Below the pieces are notes generated by a model, which was not told where the DNA came from, ran no database searches, and worked only from the letters and a program-made list of their open reading frames with translations. From Epiperipatus broadwayi (taxonomy: Eukaryota > Onychophora > Udeonychophora > Euonychophora > Peripatidae), in NCBI GenBank assembly GCA_028023455.1, contig JAQFVV010000956.1:85628-149627 (forward strand): 64,000 nt of DNA. The letters are read 5' to 3'. Every line of letters begins with the position of its first letter. Within the stretch, counting starts at the first letter, position 1. Both the position numbers and the translations under genes were made by a program. Below, one piece after another: positions 32,702 through 45,130 of this stretch.

Positions 32702-35700
32702 GGCTGCAGAAAGGAGTTTTGCTATTAACTGAAAGGAGACCCTTTGATTCCTCTTGGAGGCCTTAAAGGAACCGAGCAGGGCAAATTCCTAATGTCCACT
32801 CCATACGTTCTTGTCGTTGCAGCTGTTATTACTATGTGATTATTCATATAGTATACGAACATGGATGGGCTGCTCACCAACACGCATTAGCCAGCGTGGT
32901 GAGTTTATTAGCTTTTTACCTCTGAGTTTAAGATCAAGAAACACCATGGTCTTTCTTCTCAGTGCCTGATAAGGCAGAATGAATGTTTGTGTAAATGATA
33001 AATATTTTCCCAATACATATATACAATTATGACAGACAAAAATAAAGCATGGCCCTTATTCCCAGGAGGCTGTAAAGTCACCAACCAAGGCAGCGGTTGG
33101 TGGCCGAAGGCGGAGGGTGCTAAGAATCCCCTGATTGCGGACCCAGGCTGCCATTTGATGACGACTTTTTATTGAAGTACTTACAACTCCAGATCACTTT
33201 CAAGTGAAGGAAGATTGCAAGAATTAGAAGAAGAACTCTCTTATATTAAATGGGACATTATTGGACTTTGTGAAGTTAGAAGAAAAGGTGAAGAGACAAT
33301 TGATTTAAAAAGTGGACATATACTCTATTATAAAGGCACAAATATTGGAAATACAAGTGGAGTAGGATTCATTATAAATAAAAAGTGGAAGAACAATATT
33401 GTGGAGATTGATGGTGTGTCGGACAGAGTGGCAAGATTAGTTATACAATAGCAGATACCAAATGCAGATAATTCAGGTTTATGCCCCAACAAGTTCTCAA
33501 AGTGATGAAGTAGTAGAAGATTTTTATATGGATGTACAAAAGGCTTTTGATCAGAGTAAACACCATTTTAAAACTGTTATGGGAGACTTTAATGCTAGAA
33601 TTGGTAAAAAAATGAAAGATGAAAGTGCTGTGGTAATTTTGGTTATGGTAATAGAAATGAGAGAGGACATAGACTTGTGGAGTTTGCAGAAAAAGAAAAA
33701 CTTTATATTATGAATTCTTTTTTTTGAGAAAAATGTTAAAAGGAAATGGACATGGAAGCATCCAAATGAAGGTACAGCAGAATTGGATTATATTTTGACT
33801 AACAGGAAATACATATTTCAAGATTATAATGTTTTTAATAAATTTAACACAGGAAGTGATCATCGATTAGTAAGGTGTAAGATACGTGTTAATGTAAAAC
33901 TAGAGAGACAAAAATTATTAAGAAAAACAATATTTACAGTTGATATTACTAATCTTCAGAAACATTCTATTGAATTTAAATTAGAACTTACAAATCGGTT
34001 TTAAGTATTAGTAGATTTTGAACATGATTCAGATTTGAATGAAATTAATATGAAAATAACTGATACATTTTTGAAAACTGCAACAAAGATAGCTGGTAGA
34101 AAGAAACAGCAATTGACCAATAAAATTTCTACTGAGACTAGAGAATTTATGAAGAAAAGAAGGAATATGAAGATATACAAAAATGATGCATTAAAAAGAA
34201 TTGAATATCTCAAATTTTGTAAAATGGTGCGGAAAAGAGTTGAAAATGATATAAGAAAGTATAACTGTGAACTAGCAAGGAAAGCTGTAGAAGAAAATAA
34301 AAGTCTTAAGAATGTAAAACAACATTTTGGTATTGGTAGGAAATTTATATCTGCAATAAGAAAAAAAGATGGAATTATTACTAAAAGGAGAGATGACATC
34401 ATGAAATTGGTAGAAGATTTTTATCAAGAATTATATAGTAATAAAGAACAAGTACCTCCTATATCTATTACATCTTCCAAATTGCCCAGAATTTTAAATG
34501 AAGAAGTGAGACATGCAATTAAATGTATGAAGAAAGGAAAGGCTCCAGGTAATGATGGAATTATAATTGATATATTAAAAGAAGCAGGTGAAGAAATAGA
34601 AATTTTTTTAGCGAAGTTATATACCAAATGTCTAAATGATAAAGTTGTACCGGATGATTGGAAGAATGCAGTAATAATATTAATATTTAAATAAGGTGAT
34701 AAAGAAGATATTAGAAATTACAGACCTATCAGCCTTTTATCAGTTTTATATAAAATTTTTACCAAGATAATTACTACTCATCTACAGAGAACATTGGATT
34801 TCCACCAACCAAGAGAACAAGCTGGATTTAAAAGTTGTTTTAGTACAGTAGATCATATCCAGGTATTGAGAGAAGTTATAGAAAGAACAAATGAATATGA
34901 GTTGCCATTATGCTTAGGATTTGTAGATTATGAAAAGGCATTTGATTCTATAAACATTTCTTCAGTGATTAAAGCATTAGATCATCAAGGTATAGATCCA
35001 GGATATTGTCATATTTTAAAGAATATTTATAAAAATGCAACAGCAACAATTAGATTACATAATGACACTGGGAAAGTCAACATTGAGAAAGGTGTAAGAC
35101 AAGGTGACTCCATATCTCCAAAACTTTTTACAGCAGTGCTGCGTGAAGTATTTTGTGGATTAAAATGGGAAACTAAAGGAGTGAAAGTAAATGGTGATTA
35201 TTTAAGTCATTTAGATTTCGCAGATGATGTAGTTGTTTTTGCAAATAATGCTTCAGATCCGCAGGAAATGTTGCAGGAATTATCAGATGAAAGTAGGAAA
35301 GTAGGACTAAAGATAAATGTTAAAAAGTCTAAAGTAATGTTTAATCGATTTACTCAAAATATGAAAATAAAGGTTGATTATGATGAATTAGAAGAAGTTA
35401 ACACTTACAAATACCTTGGTCAGATTATTAATACAGATGGAAACATAATGGAGGAAATTAATCATAGAATTAAACTTGGTTGGAGTGCTTTTGGTAGAAA
35501 TAACTTGATACTAAAAGGAAATATGCCTATGTGTTTGAAAAGGAAGGTTTTTAACAAATGTGTTTTACCAGTTCTTACTTATGGATCTGAGACTTGGACA
35601 CTTAATAGAAGAGCAATTCAGAGAATTTAGACCACTCAAAGAAGTATGGAGAGATGTATGTTGGGAGTAACAAGAAGAGATTGTAAATGCAATGTATGGG

Positions 35701-35974
35701 TAAGAGAACAAACAGGTGTTACTGACCTGATTGAAAAAATTAAAAGATTGAAGTGGAGTTGGGCTGGACATATTTATAGAAGAGATGATAATAGATGGAC
35801 AATTGAAATTTTAAACTGGATTCCAAGAGATTGTAAAAGACCCAGAAAGAGACCACATGTGAGATGGATGGATGAAATAAGAAAGTGTGCAGGGGTGATA
35901 TGGAGAAGAGAAGCTAAAGATTGGAGAAGATGAATTAAACTTGGAGAGACCTTCATCCTGCAGTGGATTGATAA

Positions 35975-35977
<3 letters not shown>
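32702..35977 (+). mobile_element. RTE-clade non-LTR retrotransposon, nearly full length
   Basis: The element lies between a (TA)n at 32684-32701 and a (TA)n from 35978. A 5' region of about 450 bp (32702-33157) precedes one long degenerate ORF. The 3' end GGAGAGACCTTCATCCTGC.. matches the ends of the truncated copies at 29811 and 47771. The 3.3-kb length, the single EN-RT ORF and the lack of a poly-A tail fit the RTE clade. The 5' border is inferred only from the TA tract. Confidence 0.75.
33158..35933 (+). pseudogene. RTE ORF: AP endonuclease plus reverse transcriptase, degenerate
   Basis: From ATG 33158 the frame encodes SRSLSSEGRLQELEEELSYI and WDIIGLCEVRRKGEE (endonuclease start), then IIQVYAPTSSQSDE, VMGDFNARIGKK and LDYILTN..SDHRLVRCKI, the APE endonuclease motifs. 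The RT follows: KGKAPGNDGI, NYRPISLLSVLYKIFT, LCLGFVDYEKAFDS, GVRQGDSISPKLFTAVL and LDFADDVVVFA (FADD catalytic box), then the RTE tail RLKWSWAGHIYRRDDNRW. Lesions: TGA near 33173, frameshifts near 33451 and around 33630-33720, TAA at 34002 and 34692, TAG at 35628. Only a handful of lesions over 2.8 kb means a fairly young copy. It would have driven target-primed reverse transcription in the nucleus; it can no longer make full-length protein. Confidence 0.9.
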
Positions 35978-36023
<46 letters not shown>

Positions 36024-36035
36024 AAAGTATTCAAT

Positions 36036-36084
<49 letters not shown>

Positions 36085-36103
36085 TTTAATTGAATACTTT
36101 AAA
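35978..36103. repeat. (TA)n tract with 19-bp inverted arms
   Basis: TTTAAAGTATTCAATTAAA (36021-36039) and its exact complement (36085-36103) enclose a (TA)n of about 45 bp; another (TA)n lies before the left arm. The whole can extrude as a cruciform. Confidence 0.9.
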
Positions 36104-36127
36104 ATGTAATTTAATATAAACTAGAAT

Positions 36128-36282
36128 TTATTCTTTCTTGCTTACAGTTTCAACTGCCCAGTAGTCATTATTACAGCTCTTTTAAACACAACAATTTCTA
36201 ACATAATGTTAACTGAAGGCCAATTAGAGTTGTGAAGAAACTGTTGAGTTTAAAAGAGCTCTGTAAGCAAGAAATAATAAAT
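36128..36282. repeat. MITE with about 45-bp inverted ends, one arm interrupted
   Basis: Left TTTCTTGCTTACAG plus CTCTTTTAAACACAACAATT matches, in complement, right AACTGTTGAGTTTAAAAGAG and CTCTGTAAGCAAGAAA. The left arm contains an extra 29 bp between two ACAG tetranucleotides, so an insertion with a 4-bp duplication, or a deletion in the other arm, has occurred. It is non-coding. Confidence 0.65.
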
Positions 36283-36393
36283 GTCAATGTTGTGAGGGGA
36301 GGAAGTCAGACAATGGTAAATGAAAATGTAACAATTTACTCTAAATAAATACTTTGTATATAATAAAGATATATATGAGAGATAGTGACCTGG

Positions 36394-36435
36394 CCCAACT
36401 GATGAGTCCTGGTTCAGCACAAAATGCATCTTGGG
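36394..36435 (+). ncRNA. Hammerhead ribozyme-like motif (one core change)
   Basis: CCCAA (stem I), CTGATGA (36399-36405), G, TCCTGGTTCAGCA (stem II, partly unpaired in this copy), CAAAA in place of CGAAA, then ATGCAT, a perfect six-base palindrome, C as the cleavage nucleotide (36430), and TTGGG (36431-36435), which pairs with CCCAA over 5 bp. The G of the GAAA box and half of stem II are mutated. The intact stem I and palindromic stem III make the origin clear. Confidence 0.55.
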
Positions 36436-39400
36436 AATCATTTGTCTTTTATTATCTCTTTATTTATATGAATTTGAAAAGAATGGGGAAGTATGGAAGT
36501 GTTTATTATATCTATAAAGAATAAATATTATTTTATATTAAATTGCAATGTAAAGTGTTCAATTAAAGAGTATATAGTGTTTTAAATATGCATGTACATG
36601 TGTTTTTATGTTTGAACAAAGATGTGATTAAATTATGAAATTTCTTTATTACTGTCAGATAGAACAGCAGTCAGCAACCAGTGGTCCACAGTGGTGGTCC
36701 ACAATGTAATTTTAATAGTCCACAAAGACATTCAGATATTTAAATTTGCTAAGCTCATTTAATAAAATTTTTAAATAAAAAATAAATTGATGTAAAATAG
36801 AACAAGAACATTATATTGCTAATTGATTTGTTACAAAATACTTTACATGTTGTTGTAACATCATTGGAATAAGGATTAGTAAAATAATTTTAACCAAGAA
36901 CAGCAAATGTTGGAGTAATTTTTAATATATATTACTATTATTTATTATTATTTTTGTTTTAAAATTATAAATAAATATATATGTATATCATACTCAATGC
37001 TCATATTAATTTGTATCTTTAAAAATTATATTAGTGTTTCGCAATATCTGAAAGGTGGCCAACAGCTGAGATAGAACACTACTGAAAAAGAAAACAAGTT
37101 CCAAATATTAGCTGTTTCACTAGGTTACATAGTAATTGTAACATTGACAATGCTTTATTTAATAAGTAATCCAAAAATATAGCATTATTGTAAAAAGTAA
37201 GTGTTTAAACTGATAAATTGAAGGTTTGACTTGATAAAATAGTACATATAATCATCCAGTATTTATTAAATAAATATCAATATATATTTAACTATATAAA
37301 AAAGATTTAGTATCTCACCATCTGGAACTTAACAGTGATGTGCCTTTTTATTTACTGTTTCTTTACAGGATACTTTTGTTTTATTATAAGATATATAAAT
37401 TCTGTTTTTGTCTTTTCATATATGCAAAATAAACTATACCAAAGTTTAATCAAGTGTATAAAAATATTTGTGAAATTTCTGATATTAGGCACAGGATCGT
37501 GCTTTTTTTGAACTAGTGATTGATAATCTTAAGAGTCATGTGATTTGTTACTTTTCTTTGTTAGATATTTAGTTTTTAATATTGTTCCAATTATTGTTTA
37601 ATATTAAAAATTAGAACCATTATGTGTTGTCTTAGCTTATTATTTAATAATTTGTTATGTAATGGCCAAATTTTGAATTGAGAACTATGAAATAACACTA
37701 CAAGATCGACAGGAATAGTTTCAAGGGGACTCTTTTCATCAACTGTATCAAGCCCCATTGTTGTTGATTACAATTCTGAACAGGCTTAAATGTTATTTAT
37801 CATAAACATATTTTCTTTATTTAATATATATATTAAACCAGGTTTACCAATTCGTAATTAAATTACTATACAAAATTTAATTTAAAAAATTCTTCCCATG
37901 TATTCTTGCCAAAGTAGACCCAAAACAAATATGTATTCTTTTATATTTCCACAATTTCAACTTACATTTTAATATCAAAAGAACTTTTAAACACATTAAT
38001 AGCTTTAGGATCAAAAATCATGATTTAAAAAATATATTTTTTGTATTTTTTTCAAAGAAGTCAACTTTAACATTCTCAAGCAAATCCATATGGACTTATT
38101 TCTGTGAACTTTGTGTTGTAGCAGAGTGTTAGATTCTAAAGTATAAATAAAGTCCTTGGATTTATTCCAATTTTGACACAGTGCTCAAATGTCTTCTGAA
38201 TTCCTAAGCAGTCAAGCCATTCAAATATTATTTTCTCATTAATAATACAAAAGAATAAATTGATAGGAATAAAATTCCTGCAGATCCTTATATATTACTT
38301 GATTTTGTAAGAAATAATATATAAATCAGAGTATTCAATATCTAAATGAAAAAATGCAAATTCATAAACTTAGAATAAAAATAAATGTCTTTGTTTTGCA
38401 TTTTATATTTATGGATAAAATACAGATCATATGACTATATTTGAGTAAGACAAAAAATAGAGAATTCATTAAATAAAGAGTTGTGATTTTGAAGTTATTA
38501 ATTCATACAAAAGTTCTTTTGATACTAAATGCAGTTAGAATGTGTATTGCAATTGTAAGAAGGTATAATAATATAGATTTGTTTTCTGTTGTGTTACTTT
38601 GTGTTAGGAAAATCTGCTTTTAAAGAGAAATTATTGGCAATCTTTTTTTTTAAATTTTGTATAATGATTTAATCATGAATTGATATATGTGATTTTTTCT
38701 AATAATTATTTTAGCATTTAGCTATTATATGTCTGTATTTATTTGATTCTATTTATAGATAAAAATGATTGTTGTGACCTTATAACAAGAAAGTCCATAT
38801 AAATGAAAACTATTTTGACTATCAATAATAACTACATAGCTTTTTGACATTTTCTTATGATTGCAACACTTTTTTTTCAGGACTTAATTGTTTATATTTC
38901 TAGAAGAGATTTTGAGCATGAAGAGAAAAAAATGAAGAATTTAAGACATTGTATCCATTTCTACAAGCATAAGCTCCCTCTATGATTCTGAAATTTCAGG
39001 TGTTTTTTTTAAAAAAATTGTTTTTACTGTCAATTACAACAATAGAAAACTTTCTGTTCTGCTTTGTGGGAATTTAATAGGAGTTTGTAGTATTAAGCAA
39101 AATAGTTTTTCATTCAAAATTGGAATCAGTAACATTTCGAAGTGACCATTTTTGGCATTAATATTAAAAAATAATTTCTTGTTCTTCTGACTTCTAAATG
39201 ATTAGAGTCACATGTTCAGCTTAATTTCTCCATGAATGAGTTTATATATATAGGAATCTTTTGTTTTTTTGTAAATGAAACATATTTCTTTTGATTTTCT
39301 TTTTAATTTGTACAATGCATTTTAAGATATTTATTTGAATATTATTTTTAATGTTAATTAAAATATGGTGTTGATAATTTATATGTATTCATATGTGCGT

Positions 39401-41059
39401 ATACTATCATCTTTATGCATCTATTAAGTTTTTAATGTTAAACTCCAAAGTTTTAGAAAATTCTTGTTGCAGTGTAAAATACATTTTAGAATAGATAATT
39501 AGTAATCTTTTCAGATATATAATGTTTTGTACTGAATGGAATGATTAAGCATTTATTTAATCGCTATTTGTATTACTGTTGTGACAGAACAGGTTCAAAC
39601 TCGGTCACAACAAGTGCAAAAGGTGGTCATCATCATACATATATGATGACTATTAAATTTAATGGTCTTAAATTGAATTATGTTTTTTTATTGTGTGGTT
39701 ATTGATGTTTAAATAAATATATCTTGGAAAAGGTTAGGAGTTGTACCCTGTTGTTTTGAAACAGTTATATATGTATGAGTTATAGATGTTTGCATGAAAT
39801 AATTGTTGGGAGGGGAGAGATGAGGTTTTTCTTTTGCATGGTTTTATGAGAAGCATAAAAATTTTCAGAATAATTGAATTTGAAAGGTGCTAAAAGCTTT
39901 CACATATCTCGATAAGTATCCGGTTGGGCAAAAAACAAGGCAACAGGAACTAGAAAAACAGTGAATTTTTTAGAAAGAAGGGAGGGGGTGTAAAAGAAAA
40001 GGAACCAAAATGCTAGTCATCTTGGCCCTGCAGATAGTGAAATAGCAAAATATAGAAATATCATTAATGCAGCAGAGAGTGATCTAATCATTTCATATCA
40101 ATGCACAGCAGAAATGGAAATATGGGGGTAAGACTCAAACATGTCAGGGCTCAAATCCTATCACCAGCTAATTGTATGCTGAGGCCTCATTGGATTAAAA
40201 GTTATCATTATTATCAAAGTTATGAATTACCAATTTTCTGGAAATAGAGATCAGAAAAATAAAGAAGAAATTTTATATTTAGTCATATATTCACTTGGAT
40301 ATATATTCAACTGTAAATGTGTTTTATTCTATGAGCTTCCTGGAGAAATGCAGGTAGTACAAACTTTTGTATTGATTTCGGTCTAAATTTCATAATAGAT
40401 TCCCCCGAATTTGTTAACAAAATTCAACTTAAGAGTAATTACCAAGAAATAATAAATTGTGTAAGCTTGTCATTGCCGTTAATAGATGATATCATGCCTT
40501 AAAATAGAGTAATGGTTATGAAATAATGGTAGTGCTGGGTGACACATACTGTGACCACTAGGCAATGCTGCAGAACCACCAAGAAGCATGCAAGTGATAA
40601 ATTTATATCCAAAAACGATTGAAATTGATGTAAAATTAAAATGCCTAATGGAAGTCATCAAAAGTAAGTAAAAAATCAAGTGAAATAGTACATAATTTTT
40701 GAAAAAACTACACACACACACACTATGAAATTCAAAACAGAAAAACTTTAATTGTAAATGTCAAAAAAATTAACAATGGCGGGAGTTACAAAAACAGAAT
40801 TTCATCAATATTAAAGCAGCGATTTTTATAAACTGAAAATAACATTTTATGAGAGCTTTTAATTGACTCCCAAAAATTTATCAAATTAATTATTCTGTGC
40901 TTTAAAATTATGGCATATCATTTAAATTCATCAATAGTTAAAAAATATAAAGCAATAAGAACAATACACAAAAAATGATATTACCAATTTCCTTCCAGGC
41001 ATTTGTAGGAGGCACTTGGATGTTTGCAGCATAAAAATCTATTAAAAAGAATATTATTA
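36436..41059. other. AT-rich non-coding DNA
   Basis: No gene was recognised. Near 39578-39611 an 8-bp inverted repeat GTTGTGAC/GTCACAAC encloses CAGGTTCAAACTCG, which resembles a tRNA B box. Near 40130-40200 the phrase GGGCTCAAATCC is also B-box-like, and 39870-40200 is less AT-rich, probably an eroded SINE. A polypyrimidine-AG near 38870-38880 precedes no convincing exon. Confidence 0.4.
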
Positions 41060-41490
41060 TTTTGATTTAGAGAACAGATTGCAGCAGACAGTGGTTATTT
41101 GTTGGTTTAAAAAATACAACAAAGATGGCAAAAATAAACAGCAGGCTTCAGCAAATAATTATAGTTCTGCAAAAAATAGCAAAAAGCTTCAAATTTTTAG
41201 GCTATCGATGCAAAATTATTTGGAGAAACATTCAAATTTTGAAGCTTATTGGAGCAAAATTATTTAGAGAAGCTTTTCTTCAAACAGAATGCAGGACTCT
41301 TAAATAATAACCATATTTTAGAGAAGATTTTAACAGACTTACATAGTAACAGCAGATTAAATAATGGTGGTTATTTGGTTTGAAAAAATACAACAAAGAT
41401 GGCACAAATTAACAGCAGATTACAATTAGCAAACAATTATATTTCCACAAAAAAAGGCAAAAAGAAGGTTGAAATTTTTATCATTTGAGT
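41060..41490. repeat. Two diverged tandem copies of a ~285-bp unit
   Basis: ATACAACAAAGATGGCA..ACAGCAG occurs near 41114 and 41389 with the same flanking order (GGTTATTTG before, AAAAATAGCAAAAAG or AAAAAGGCAAAAAG after). A related phrase TTTGCAGCATAAAAAT recurs near 41026 and 42102. Open frames here are a by-product of the repeat. Confidence 0.55.
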
Positions 41491-42175
41491 AAAAAAAGAT
41501 TACTGAAAAGATGCTACTGATATTTCAGCACAGAATTTTTAAATGTTGCCTGAAAGTTTGTGCATGTTTAATGTTGTATTTTTGTGCATTAAAAAATCCA
41601 TATTAACTCTGTTAAAAAATAAAAATAATCCCAACAACTTCTATTTCTAGCAGTACAAAATAATTAGTATGTCATAATAAAACTAAGCAGGTATTTCAAA
41701 GGCTAGTTCAGTTACATTTTGATTAAATTTGTCAGCTTTGGAAATTATATTTTTCATATGAAAAGTCTATTATGTCATATTTCATTTTGAAAGTACACAC
41801 AGTGACATGTATTATATTACAGTGTGATTATATTTCTCTTTTTATATCTTTAATTGGTATATGTGTATAGATTTAATTCAGTATTTTCCTAAGAATCTCA
41901 TATAACATATTTATATAATGAAATGTTTACATGATTTTGCCAGAGTCTCACTTTGGTGTGTAGGCTAAATGTTAATTTTAAAAATAAATTTTGGGTATTT
42001 AGAGTGAAAGTAAATGCAATCTTTGCAGTGCCATTTTCCATTTATGTGAATTACCTTTGTTGAGCTAAGTTAAGAAGTTTAACAATAGAAAAAGGTTATT
42101 TGCAGCATAAAAATCCATTAGCTATATATATATAAAAACAAAAAAAGACTTATAAATCCAATAAATAATATTATA

Positions 42176-42203
42176 TTTCAACCAGAGGACTGGTTTTCAT
42201 CAG
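42176..42203 (-). ncRNA. Hammerhead-like core in PLE 3' end
   Basis: On the minus strand CTGATGA (42197-42203), A, AACCAG, loop TCCT, CTGGTT, GAAA (42176-42179). The stem II is a perfect 6-bp hairpin and both core boxes are intact. After GAA, ATA-TAA-TAT could form a short stem III with T as cleavage nucleotide, but I find no complementary stem I strands, so activity is doubtful. Confidence 0.5.
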
Positions 42204-42723
42204 AAAGAAAAAAAATACACAGTAAAATGGCGATAATCAAAAATTACAGATTTGGTAAAAGATTAAAATTTTTTAACAAAACCCCCCTGATTGGTCACAA
42301 AATCTAACACAGAATATCTACCCAATCAATGACAAAATTGAAACAAAAAAAAAAATTGAAACAAAAAAAGAAAAAAAACTACATTCCCTCCTAATCAAGC
42401 TTAAATTCTATTCAAATTAAAATAAATATAAAAATAAAAAAATCCAAAATTAAAAATTAAAATATACATATGTGCATACATACAAAAATTAGACTATGCT
42501 CACATACAAAAAATAGCTGTGCTCACATTAATATTCATTAAAAACTAAAATACTTATACATTTTAATCAAAAATTATAGTGCAAAGTACAATAATTTATA
42601 ATAACTAATTATTTATCTATATACTAATTAAACACAGATATTAAACATCCATATAACCAATCTTTACATAAAAAACCTCATATAAGAAAATTTTCACATA
42701 AAAAACTCACATATAGAAATCAT

Positions 42724-45110
42724 TTAGGAGACCAGGTAACCCAGAGATGTAATAGTTCCAGTGTTTAAATTCAATCCATGTGGTTCTAAGGTCTTGAATT
42801 TAAAAATAAAAAAACTCTCCTTTTGTTTCCTCTCCCTTGTAGAAGAAAAACCTTCCTGAAGAATCACTACTTTTAAATCATCAATTGAATGATTCGGTAA
42901 GTTAAAATGTTTTGAAACCAGTCTATCTTTATTCTTATGCAAAATGTCAAATCTATGATTAGTCATTCTGACATGTAAACTATTTGCTGACTCACCTATA
43001 TACTGGTTTAAACATCTACTACACTCTATCAAATATATCAAATTAACACTTTTACATGTAACATAATTAGGAATATACCATTTAAAATTACGATTCTTAG
43101 TACTAAAGACCACTTTTGTCACAACAATATGTTTACATGTAAAACATCTTTTATCCTCACATGGAGAACACCCTTTTACCTGCACAGAACTACTAATAAA
43201 ATTTGTTTTGACAAGTATATCTCTAAGTGATCTATGTTTTCGATATACAACCTTAGGTGGATCAGAAAAAATAGATTTTAAATAATCTGTGGACTGTAAT
43301 ATGCTAAAATGTTTCGCCAATATCCGGTTAATATTAGGTAAATCTCTATTAAAAGTAAGAACCAATGGTGGAACATCTAATTGTTTTTTACTCTTTTCAG
43401 ATAAAAGAAGTTTCTTTCTATCAATTAAAGAAGATCTTCTTACTGCATTATCCAACAATGTCTTAGGATACCTCATATTGAGCAATCTATTATATAAAAT
43501 ACTATTATTTTGTTGAAGAAATTTCTCATCATTACAAATCCTCTTCATCTTTAAAAATTGACTATAAGGAATATTAGCCTTTAAATGTTTAGGATGGTTA
43601 CTATAAAAATGTAGATAGCGGTTATTATCAGTTGGTTTCCTATATACAGTAGTAGTAAGAACTCTATTAGTGTAAATAACTTCAACATCAAGAAAATGAG
43701 CAATTGATTTTGAAAAATTCATTGTGGAATTAATATTTTTATTAAAATTATTTAAATAACTTAAAAAATTATGAAGTTCAACTTCACTATGTGGCCATAT
43801 CATGAAAATGTCATCTATGTATCTAAGCCAAGTGTGAAGTTTCAGCTTAGCATTATCAAGTATAGAAGATTCTAGTTTTGACATAAAAATATTCGCATAA
43901 CTTGGTGCCATCTTTGTACCCATAGCAGTACCTTGTTTCTGTAAATAGTATCTAGAATAAAAAAATTATTTCTTAAAACCAAATATATTAATTAAACCAT
44001 AGTAGTAATAAGACCATGATCATACTCTCTATCTTGTAAAGCACATCTAATAGCCTCAACTCCATCATCATGAGGTATATTTGTGTATAATGATACAATA
44101 TCCAAAGTAACCAAAAAACAATCAACTGGTAATTCAGATTTAATATTTTCTAACACACAAAGAAAATGAGTAGTATCTTTAACATAAGAATTAAATGATG
44201 GTGGAATAAATTTAATAATATTATCAACATATGCTGAAATATTTTCTGTAGGACTACCAATACTAGCTACAATAGGTCTGCCTGGACAACCAGGTTTATG
44301 AATCTTTGGCAAAATATAAAAACTACTAGGATGAATTTTGGTTGGTACTAAAAAGTTATATACATTATTATTTATAAGACCCCTAGCTCTCATATCTTTT
44401 AAACTAAGTAGTATACCCTTGAATAATGAATTAATAGTGGTTAGTGAAATAGGCTCATAAAAACTTTTATCATCTAAAAGCTCCAGAGCTTTTTTAACAT
44501 AATCATCTTTATTCATAATTACTACTGATCCACCTTTGTCAGCTGGTTTTATAATAATATCCTGTCTTTTCACTAAACTGCGTAATGCATTCATCTCTCT
44601 CAATGTTAAATTACTCTTATACTTACTATGTTGTTTAAGTCTAATTTCATTAATAATATCCTGATATACATTATCAATGTACATATCTAATAACACATTC
44701 CTTTGATGTGGTGGTGTCCAATCAGATCGTAATTTCCCAATAGTATCACATTCTTGGTTTCCAAAAAATTCTCTTAATCTAAGTCTTCTTGAAAAATTAT
44801 CTAAATCTTGATGAATTTTAAATTCATTTTTTTGATAAAATGACTGAACTGTAGGGCAAAAAGATAAACCTTTATTTAAAAGTGAACATTCTACCTCATG
44901 TTAGTTAGATTAATCACATTGTTTTCCTTATTAGCTAAACATAAAAAGTCATTGCTATAAATATTTGAGTTAGATTTATTAGTATTTGTATTTCCAGAAA
45001 CTAAAATATTGTTAGTGCATTCAAAAGAATCTGTAACTCTATGAACCAATGCTAAACCAGCATCACTATTAAGAACAGATGGTAACATTTCAGCACAATC
45101 TAATGAATGT
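42724..45110 (-). pseudogene. PLE ORF: reverse transcriptase and GIY-YIG endonuclease, degenerate
   Basis: Reading from 45110 down, a frame with LVHRVTDSFE is joined by a one-base loss near 44890 to LLNKGLSFCPTVQSFYQ and FSRRLRLREFF, conserved PLE N-terminal motifs. RT motifs follow: ADKGGSVVIMNKDDY, FYILPKIHKPGCPGRPIVAS, TLDIVSLYTNIPHDDGVEAI, then GTKMAPSYANIFMSKLE and LRYIDDIFMIW (YIDD catalytic box). A Cys cluster CSPCEDKRCFTCKH precedes the GIY-YIG domain LIYLIECSRCLNQYIGESAN and MTNHRFDI. The frame is open through 43992-44890 and 42724-43923. Between these lie TAA (43989) and a frameshift near 43935. Only three lesions are seen, so this is a young copy. It would reverse-transcribe its own RNA at nuclear breaks made by the GIY-YIG domain. 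Confidence 0.9.
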
Positions 45111-45117
45111 GAAGATG

Positions 45118-45130
45118 ATATATATATAGT

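Larger units (their letters stand above)
42128..45118 (-). mobile_element. Penelope-like element (PLE), nearly full length
   Basis: Both ends abut TA-rich tracts (42124-42133 and 45118-45159). The minus strand carries the N-terminal PLE domain, RT and C-terminal GIY-YIG nuclease. After the stop at 42724 comes a non-coding 3' region of about 600 bp with a hammerhead-like core at 42176-42203 and a T-rich tail. A length near 3.0 kb is usual for the group. Confidence 0.85.

Noticed and set aside
41079-41307. Two overlapping short open frames
   Set aside because: They lie in a diverged tandem repeat whose second copy does not keep the frames.
42724-43923. Intact bacterial-style gene on the minus strand
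   Set aside because: The long frame is the C-terminal half of a Penelope-like RT/GIY-YIG protein, separated from its N-terminal half by a stop and a frameshift; it is not an independent gene.
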